Part shown: piece by piece, positions 7,860 through 12,253 of the stretch
Numbering within the stretch: position 1 is the first letter of the stretch
Layout of the letters: each line of letters begins with the position of its first letter
Origin: Bacillus sp. AFS037270
GTDB taxonomy: Bacteria > Bacillota > Bacilli > Bacillales_B > DSM-18226
Length of the DNA stretch: 12,253 nucleotides
Direction: 5' to 3'
Assembly (NCBI RefSeq): GCF_002585305.1
Contig: NZ_NUNF01000094.1
Location: 1 to 12,253, forward strand
The notes under the pieces: model-generated
Database searches by the model: none
Told to the model about the DNA's origin: nothing
What the model saw: the letters and a program-made list of their open reading frames with translations, nothing else
Program-made: the position numbers and the translations under genes

Positions 7860-8039
7860 ATGAGAAATAAGGCCACTAATTTTCCAAATCAAAATGATAA
7901 CAAACTTGAGGGAGAACCGCGCGCTAAAGCAGAATATGCTTCCACAAGAGCAGACGGCAGCATCAATACTCACCCGCAAGAACGCATGCGGGCTTCCGGC
8001 GAGCGCGATGACGAATCACCGCAAGCTGTCTGGAAATAA
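7860..8039 (+). CDS. sspK: Small acid-soluble spore protein K
   Basis: The 59-residue protein is a minor spore-core protein made in the forespore. It carries the SspK signature [12 protein letters not shown] at about 17-28 followed by [21 protein letters not shown] at 29-49 (core residues [18 protein letters not shown]). These match B. subtilis SspK almost residue for residue as I recall it. That protein ends around the RASGKR, so the last ten residues here ([10 protein letters not shown]) are an extension. The start is the ATG at 7860-7862, after GGAGGT. Its function in the spore is not established. A sigma-G promoter is expected, but no clean match with correct spacing was found upstream. 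Two hairpins follow it. Confidence 0.93.
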   Translation: MRNKATNFPNQNDNKLEGEPRAKAEYASTRADGSINTHPQERMRASGERDDESPQAVWK

Positions 8040-8044
8040 AGAAG

Positions 8045-8075
8045 AGCTACAGCACCTTTAAATGACGCTGTAGCT
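8045..8075 (+). terminator. First hairpin after sspK
   Basis: AGCTACAGC pairs with GCTGTAGCT (9 bp, 13-base loop) just past the sspK stop codon. The following bases (TGCC) are not T-rich, so its role as a terminator is uncertain. Confidence 0.5.
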
Positions 8076-8091
8076 TGCCAAATTCTCAACT

Positions 8092-8121
8092 GACAAACCA
8101 GAGATATGCCTCTGGTTTGTC
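8092..8121. terminator. Second hairpin between convergent sspK and yfhH
   Basis: A perfect 12-bp stem, GACAAACCAGAG with CTCTGGTTTGTC, encloses a 6-base loop (8092-8103 with 8110-8121). It is followed on the plus strand by TTATAAGTCTTCTTT, moderately T-rich. It probably ends sspK transcripts and could also stop yfhH read-through. Confidence 0.6.
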
Positions 8122-8148
8122 TTATAAGTCTTCTTTCCACGTGTTGTT

Positions 8149-8472
8149 TTATTTTAACGGTGTTAAAACCGAAATAGGCAGTGCCTCTTCCTTACCGTCG
8201 CTTTTTAAGCGGTAGCCCCAAGCAAAAACCCCATTCATATAATCAATTTTAAAATATTGTCCGGGATCTCCTTCAATTTGATAAATTTCACCAGGTTTAA
8301 ACGAATCAGGGTCCATCATATATGCTCGTGCCATTTGGACTTTTCTTTCTAGGACAGCAAATTCATTCACCATTCCCATTTGCTCAGCCTTTCTTGCTTT
8401 TTCCTTTAGCTCTGCAATTTCTTGCCGTAATTCAAACTCAGTCATATCACTGTAGCGTTTATCCTGTTGCAT
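8149..8472 (-). CDS. yfhH: YfhH family protein (DUF1811)
   Basis: The 107-residue cytoplasmic protein has an N-terminal helical half (about 8-50, with ELRQEIAELKEKARKAEQ) that may form a short coiled coil. The C-terminal half (56-105: PDSFKPGEIYQIEGDPG and following) looks like a small beta barrel. It matches the YfhH/DUF1811 family in size, sequence character and position after recX. Its function is unknown. The ATG start is preceded by AAGGGAAGTGG. Only 24 bases separate it from the recX stop codon, so the two are almost certainly co-transcribed as recX-yfhH. That makes a link to RecA control possible but unproven. Confidence 0.85.
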   Translation of the reverse strand: MQQDKRYSDMTEFELRQEIAELKEKARKAEQMGMVNEFAVLERKVQMARAYMMDPDSFKPGEIYQIEGDPGQYFKIDYMNGVFAWGYRLKSDGKEEALPISVLTPLK

Positions 8473-8496
8473 GCATAATCCACTTCCCTTAACTCT

Positions 8497-9315
8497 TTAT
8501 TTTTCATCTTTCTCAGATATAAAACGCTCAATTAAATCCATTGTAAAGCCTTTACGGTATAGTGCTTGTTTTATTTTTTGCTGATACTCAAACCCCTCAA
8601 GATGAGAAAACTTCCTTTGGACCTTCTCCCCTTGAAATCTAACAGCTTCCATTTCTTCATCTTCACCCTGTTTCGGTACCTCTGTCTCATTAAGAGCAAA
8701 GTTTATCACTTCATAGGAGTACCCTTTTCTTAACAGGAGCTGTTCAAGCTTTTGTTGTTGGACCTTAAGAGAGACCTTGGCATTTTTTTGAAAAAATTTT
8801 CCCGAAATTTTAATTGCCTTTTCCATCTGCTGCTCAAGCGAAAATTCCTCAAGCGCCTGGATAAGAATTCCCTCTGTCACTCCTTTTTCCTTTAAGTCCT
8901 TTTTAATTACATTAGGACCTTTATCTGTTGTATTTGCTTGCGTCCTGACGTAAGCTACAGCATAATCTTGATCATTAATATAATGTTGAGTGGTTAACTT
9001 ATGAATAACCTCTTTAATAATAGGCTCGTCCACTTCTTTTTGAACAAGGTAATCCACGATTTCCTTTTCCGACCTCATTCTTCTAGCCAAATAATTTATA
9101 GCCATACTATAAGCCTTGCGGATGTCATCTTGGAATTGTATTTCTAAGAAGGAAAAGTCATCGAGCTCCATTCCCTTTTTAAGTTTAAATTTAATTAATA
9201 CATCACTGTCGACACTAAAAGCAAATTCCTCACCTTTACCTTTGCCATAATCCATAAATACGTTAAACCGGTCTTGGTTCTTCTGCTGTGTGGTGATTTT
9301 TGTAATAATGGCCAT
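8497..9315 (-). CDS. recX: Regulatory protein RecX
   Basis: The 272-residue protein binds RecA and controls the growth and disassembly of RecA filaments during recombination and repair. It is built of repeated three-helix modules, as in the long Firmicute form (B. subtilis RecX is about 264 residues). Family features include YLARRMRSEKEIVDYL near residue 75-90 and HYINDQDYAVAYVR around 110-123. A second module contains KGPNVIKKDLKEKGV, and a final one YRKGFTMDLIERFI, near the C terminus. The start is the ATG at 9313-9315, with GAGGTG six bases upstream. The GTG three codons earlier is part of that binding site. It is first in the recX-yfhH operon and divergent from yfhE. In B. subtilis an epimerase-like gene, yfhF, lies between them; here it is absent. 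Confidence 0.95.
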   Translation of the reverse strand: MAIITKITTQQKNQDRFNVFMDYGKGKGEEFAFSVDSDVLIKFKLKKGMELDDFSFLEIQFQDDIRKAYSMAINYLARRMRSEKEIVDYLVQKEVDEPIIKEVIHKLTTQHYINDQDYAVAYVRTQANTTDKGPNVIKKDLKEKGVTEGILIQALEEFSLEQQMEKAIKISGKFFQKNAKVSLKVQQQKLEQLLLRKGYSYEVINFALNETEVPKQGEDEEMEAVRFQGEKVQRKFSHLEGFEYQQKIKQALYRKGFTMDLIERFISEKDEK

Positions 9316-9490
9316 ATCCTTCACCTCAAAATTACTTTACCATACTGAAGAAGTATTTTTTTAAAATATATTGCAAAAAACCGTATCTTTTTTTTCTAAA
9401 AGGTAAAAATGGAAATAAGTACATATTAAGTTTTATGATTTTGCACTTAGGCTTTCAGTTTTAACAAAAAGGTTGAAAGGAATGAGCACA

Positions 9491-9628
9491 ATGGGTGAAA
9501 AGAAAAAGAAGGACAGTAGAGGCGGAGGAAAATATTCTTTAACAAGCATGCAAGAGGTCCGCTATCAGCGTGATTTTAAGATGGCTGACCGTGCGGCTGG
9601 TTTTACAGACAAAAAGACTCGCATCTAG
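9491..9628 (+). CDS. yfhE: YfhE-like very small basic protein
   Basis: This 45-residue gene encodes a very basic N-terminus (MGEKKKKDSRGGGK) followed by a segment with AQEV-like SMQEVRYQRDFKMADRAAGF at about 19-38. That segment is the conserved core of the YfhE family. Function is unknown; there is no signal or membrane segment. GAAAGGA upstream sits about nine bases from the ATG at 9491, and too close to the ATG at 9482, so I chose 9491. The other start would add MST. It is followed by a hairpin terminator and then yfhD, the same order as in B. subtilis. Confidence 0.8.
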   Translation: MGEKKKKDSRGGGKYSLTSMQEVRYQRDFKMADRAAGFTDKKTRI

Positions 9629-9699
9629 GAAAACATTCACAGATTGAGAATAAAATTTTTCCATTAATGGACTCCTTTCAGAATGTAAAAACTATCTTT

Positions 9700-9718
9700 G
9701 AGAGCATTTGCTGCTCTC
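9700..9718 (+). terminator. Hairpin terminator of yfhE
   Basis: GAGAGCA (9700-9706) pairs with TGCTCTC (9712-9718) around a 5-base loop and is followed by TTTAGTTTAATTT. The stem is short, but placement between yfhE and yfhD and the T-rich tail support it. The yfhD promoter, if separate, would have to overlap this stretch. Confidence 0.6.
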
Positions 9719-9747
9719 TTTAGTTTAATTTGAAAGGGGTTTTTTTC

Positions 9748-9921
9748 ATGGGTCGCGCACAAGGACAAAAGCACAATAAAGGGTCACTTCCACAAGTTCC
9801 TAAAAACTTAAAAACAGATGGAAAAGATGTCGAGTATTCTACAGAGTTAGCAGATCACGCTGATCTTGAGGCACAGGCACGCGCTAATGCTGCTAATCAA
9901 CGTGTGAAAAATCGAAAGTAA
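9748..9921 (+). CDS. yfhD: YfhD-like small hydrophilic protein
   Basis: The 57-residue protein begins MGRAQGQKHNKGSLPQVPKN. It contains TDGKDVEYSTELADHADLEA (about 23-42), the conserved centre of the YfhD family, and ends in a basic tail. It is hydrophilic and probably disordered, similar in character to small spore proteins, though the family has no proven function. I chose the ATG at 9748 because GAAAGGGG lies about eight bases before it. An upstream in-frame TTG lies on the far side of that site. It converges on the glycosyltransferase operon through a shared hairpin. Confidence 0.85.
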   Translation: MGRAQGQKHNKGSLPQVPKNLKTDGKDVEYSTELADHADLEAQARANAANQRVKNRK

Positions 9922-9945
9922 AATGACCTCTTAATTAAAAAATAG

Positions 9946-9968
9946 AGAAGCAGGGCTGCCCTGCTTCT
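9946..9968. terminator. Shared terminator of yfhD and the glycosyltransferase operon
   Basis: AGAAGCAGGG (9946-9955) pairs with CCCTGCTTCT (9959-9968) around a 3-base loop. On the minus strand it is followed by CTATTTTTTAATT, a strong tail. On the plus strand the tail (TAAATT) is weaker. The stem reaches the last base of the glycosyltransferase stop codon, so it primarily serves the minus-strand operon. Confidence 0.82.
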
Positions 9969-10660
9969 TAAATTAAAGATTGCTTATTGGATACTAGCGA
10001 TTGAAAATCATCCATATTTCCAACTAGGTCCCCCCAACCCATTAGGTCGTCATCATCAATCTTCCAAGTATGGTTTTCTGAGTCCTGCCGTATAACTGCA
10101 AAATCAAAACGATCGGTTGAAAAGATGTTAAAATCTAATTTTTTACATTGTTCAATAAAAAAGTAATCCTCAGCACGATTTACTTTTTCAAAACGGATAT
10201 AATAAAATACATTTTTTCTAAACATTAGGGTTGCACCTGCTACTGTATCAGACATAGCATTTTCCGCTCCCTGAACATGAATAAGTGCTTTTTTATTTTT
10301 AAAATATATATAAATCGAGTTTTTACCAACAATCGAGATATTTGGATCCTCAAAGACCAACAGTGCATTTTTAATATAATCAGGTCCGTAATAATCATCA
10401 TCGTCAAATTTAGCTATAATATCATAGCTGGAGTTCAAAACCCCAAAATTTAAACAGTCGCCTAAAGTGGCATTTTCATACAATTGAAACACTTGGACAT
10501 TCGGATAGTTCTTTGCTTTTTCAATCCATCGATCAATGTCCATTGAATCTTTATTCAAAACAATAATTAATTCCTTTTCTTTCCATGTTTGTTGCTGATA
10601 GTTATTAAAAATATTATCCATGCATTCATCTCTTATTGTACAAGTAATAATGGAAACCAC
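9968..10660 (-). CDS. Glycosyltransferase family 2 protein (second gene of pair)
   Basis: The 230-residue protein is a GT-A fold sugar transferase using a nucleotide-sugar donor. The opening strand is VSIITCTIR at 2-10. The metal-binding acidic cluster is KFDDDDYYGP at 84-93, and the probable catalytic acid region is RAEDYFF at 162-168. A conserved-looking ENHTWKIDDDD sits at 195-205. There is no signal peptide or membrane anchor, so it works at the cytoplasmic side. It is short and single-domain. The start is GTG, fixed by GAGAGGAGTG five bases upstream. It lies 22 bases after the other glycosyltransferase gene and is presumably co-transcribed. I am reminded of transferases of Bacillus spore-surface polysaccharide clusters such as CgeD, but could not confirm this. 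Donor and acceptor are unknown. Confidence 0.82.
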   Translation of the reverse strand: MVSIITCTIRDECMDNIFNNYQQQTWKEKELIIVLNKDSMDIDRWIEKAKNYPNVQVFQLYENATLGDCLNFGVLNSSYDIIAKFDDDDYYGPDYIKNALLVFEDPNISIVGKNSIYIYFKNKKALIHVQGAENAMSDTVAGATLMFRKNVFYYIRFEKVNRAEDYFFIEQCKKLDFNIFSTDRFDFAVIRQDSENHTWKIDDDDLMGWGDLVGNMDDFQSLVSNKQSLI

Positions 10661-10682
10661 TTTTTCACTCCTCTCATTTGGT

Positions 10683-12068
10683 TTATGAGTTTATCACCAT
10701 CGCCAAAAACTTGATTAAATTCGGATAGCTTTTAAGAGTTTCTATTTGTTTCATATCGTTTTTAAGACTTTCTCTAGCCTTTGTACTAAAGCCTGCAGCA
10801 CCTAAGATATTAATATGACGAATATCGACTTCTAGCATAAGAATAATGGTCTCAAGGATAGCAATGAATTTTTCTCTGAAGTGTTGAAACTGTTCTGGAT
10901 TTGTTTGCAGAAGCAGTTTATATTCCTTTAAAACATTATTCATAGTTAGTATATCTGTCATTCTAGCAAGCTCTAACGCTAAAATTAACACATCTACTTC
11001 ATGGTGTTTTAAACAGAACAAACCAAAGTTTCCTACGGCCTCTTTCCACTTTCCTTCCCCAACAGGATGCTCCTGGTGGTATGTGGTCAATTTATTGCTT
11101 ACTATATATTTTGCACCCATTTGATGTAATCTGTATCCCAACTCCCAATCCTCATAACCATAATGGTAAAACTCTTCATCAAACATCCCGGCCTGAGTTA
11201 TAAGCTCCTTCCGTATGGACATATTCCCTGTTAGTAATGCCATCCATGGAAACATGAACCCTTCTAATTTTTCGTTGAAATTACTGATGATTTCTTGATA
11301 CCATGGGTACGCACTATACGATATTTCTTTGAAGGTTCCCTGAACTATATCGTCTTTTTCGATCAGTGGATATGACGTTTCAAGAGGAAATTTACAATCT
11401 TGGATTCTCTCATATATTTTTTGATTCTTTTTTGCTAGGTTTTCGAGCGTTTTCATGATTTGGTCGGAGAATTCAGGAAAAATACAAGAATATAGCGCTT
11501 TTGCATACATTGCCCCTGTTACAATAAGATTTTGGGAATTCTGGTGATAGTTAAAGTGATTCGCGACAAAGTCAGGTTCAGTAATCATCTCTGCATCAAG
11601 GAAAATAAGAATACTCCCCCTTGCAGCTTGTATGCCTAAATTTCTAACCCTAGCTCTACCGAGTTTTTGTGTGTTGTGAATATAATTAAATTGAAAGGGA
11701 GGATGGTAGTTTTTTAATGCTTCTTCTGTTTGATCAGTAGATGCATCGTTAATAAAGATTACTTCCATCTTTTTAGTGTTAAAGGTTTGATACTCGAGGG
11801 AGTAAAGGGTAAATAAATTTAGTGGATACTTATTTTGTGATGGAATGATAATACTGACTTCAATCTCATGATTCGTATCATCCTGTGAGATTTTACTTGC
11901 AACTTTTTCTGAAATTTGCTCAGTATCGTTTTTTCGTTTTCTTATACTTTCTGACCACTTAAATTCGCCGCCCCAGCTTTTTTCACCAGTGCCGTCTCTG
12001 AATCTTTGCTGTTCCAAGGAATCAGAGAACAATGGATTACTTCTATTCGTTATAGACTTTGCTGTCAT
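10683..12068 (-). CDS. Glycosyltransferase family 2 protein with galactosyltransferase-like C-terminal module
   Basis: The 461-residue protein has a polar N-terminal extension of about 69 residues. A GT-A domain follows, beginning VSIIIPSQNK at 71-80, with the donor-site NDASTDQT at 107-114. The metal motif is FLDAEM (156-161), so D-A-E in place of the common D-x-D. LLTGNMSIRKE (278-288) and YGYEDWELGYR (303-313, with E306 and D307 the likely catalytic pair) form the C-terminal module. That layout is typical of chondroitin-synthase-like and galactosyltransferase-like GT2 enzymes. The last 110 residues are helical and not assigned. There is no membrane segment. The ATG follows GAGGT. It is first in a two-gene operon; substrates are unknown. 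YfnE-type spore polysaccharide enzymes are a possible comparison. Confidence 0.84.
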   Translation of the reverse strand: MTAKSITNRSNPLFSDSLEQQRFRDGTGEKSWGGEFKWSESIRKRKNDTEQISEKVASKISQDDTNHEIEVSIIIPSQNKYPLNLFTLYSLEYQTFNTKKMEVIFINDASTDQTEEALKNYHPPFQFNYIHNTQKLGRARVRNLGIQAARGSILIFLDAEMITEPDFVANHFNYHQNSQNLIVTGAMYAKALYSCIFPEFSDQIMKTLENLAKKNQKIYERIQDCKFPLETSYPLIEKDDIVQGTFKEISYSAYPWYQEIISNFNEKLEGFMFPWMALLTGNMSIRKELITQAGMFDEEFYHYGYEDWELGYRLHQMGAKYIVSNKLTTYHQEHPVGEGKWKEAVGNFGLFCLKHHEVDVLILALELARMTDILTMNNVLKEYKLLLQTNPEQFQHFREKFIAILETIILMLEVDIRHINILGAAGFSTKARESLKNDMKQIETLKSYPNLIKFLAMVINS

Positions 12069-12207
12069 ACGGACCTCTTCACTTCCTTTTAGATTATACT
12101 AGTCCATTTGGTCTTTATAGGATATGAGGGACAATCGTATCTGACTAAACTATTACCTAATTTAATGGTTTCTGTGCACTTTTTTATTGTCATTGAATGT
12201 AAAAAGT

Positions 12208-12253
12208 AAGAAAAGCGCAAGCGCCTTGGTCAGCCCCGATATAGGGCGACTTG
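12208..12253 (+). repeat. Structured dispersed repeat, copy 6 (cut by window end)
   Basis: The family's opening, AAGAAAAGCGCAAGCGCCTTG, appears with one change (GCGC for GCGG), and the copy runs off the window. Its next bases include GCCCCGATATAGGGC, which contains a GATATAGGG also found in copy 1. The closing end is not in view. It lies upstream of the glycosyltransferase operon, about 140 bases from its start codon. Confidence 0.8.

Overview
The window looks like chromosomal DNA from a spore-forming, low-GC Gram-positive bacterium of the family Bacillaceae (Bacillus sensu lato). It holds two small acid-soluble spore protein genes (sspE and sspK types). It also keeps the order of the Bacillus subtilis yfh-yga region, read here in reverse: ygaD, ntdP (ygaC), ygaB, sspE, fabL, yfhS, mutY (yfhQ), yfhP, yfhJ, sspK, yfhH, recX, yfhE, yfhD. 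As I remember the B. subtilis 168 map, yfhF, yfhI and the yfhK-yfhO stretch with csbB are missing. Strain or species cannot be named from this sequence.

Layout. Bases 53-2896 carry three minus-strand genes: an ABC exporter, the nucleotide phosphatase NtdP and the coiled-coil protein YgaB, with hairpin terminators after ntdP and ygaB. Bases 2997-3486 hold no gene but three head-to-tail copies of a structured repeat. Bases 3559-4721 carry the gamma-type spore protein gene, with a sigma-G promoter match, and fabL. Bases 4864-6273 hold yfhS converging on mutY. Bases 6467-9315 hold yfhP, yfhJ, sspK, yfhH and recX in alternating orientation, with hairpins at the convergent ends. Bases 9491-9921 hold two tiny conserved genes, yfhE and yfhD. 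Bases 9968-12068 hold a two-gene minus-strand glycosyltransferase operon that is not part of the B. subtilis core order. It is the most accessory-looking part of the window.

How the genes relate. The window mixes spore proteins (sspE, sspK), DNA repair and recombination control (mutY, recX), fatty-acid elongation (fabL), nucleotide pool hydrolysis (ntdP) and small conserved proteins of unknown function. It is a conserved neighbourhood rather than one pathway. The two glycosyltransferases probably act together on a surface or spore polysaccharide, which is inference.

The most unusual content is a dispersed repeat family with six copies in the same orientation (2997-3208, 3209-3334, 3335-3486, 5096-5138, 6325-6393, 12208-window end). 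The copies share end sequences and differ in length from 43 to 212 bases. Their outer stems change by paired, compensating substitutions, which points to selection or recurrent correction at the level of a folded RNA or DNA hairpin.
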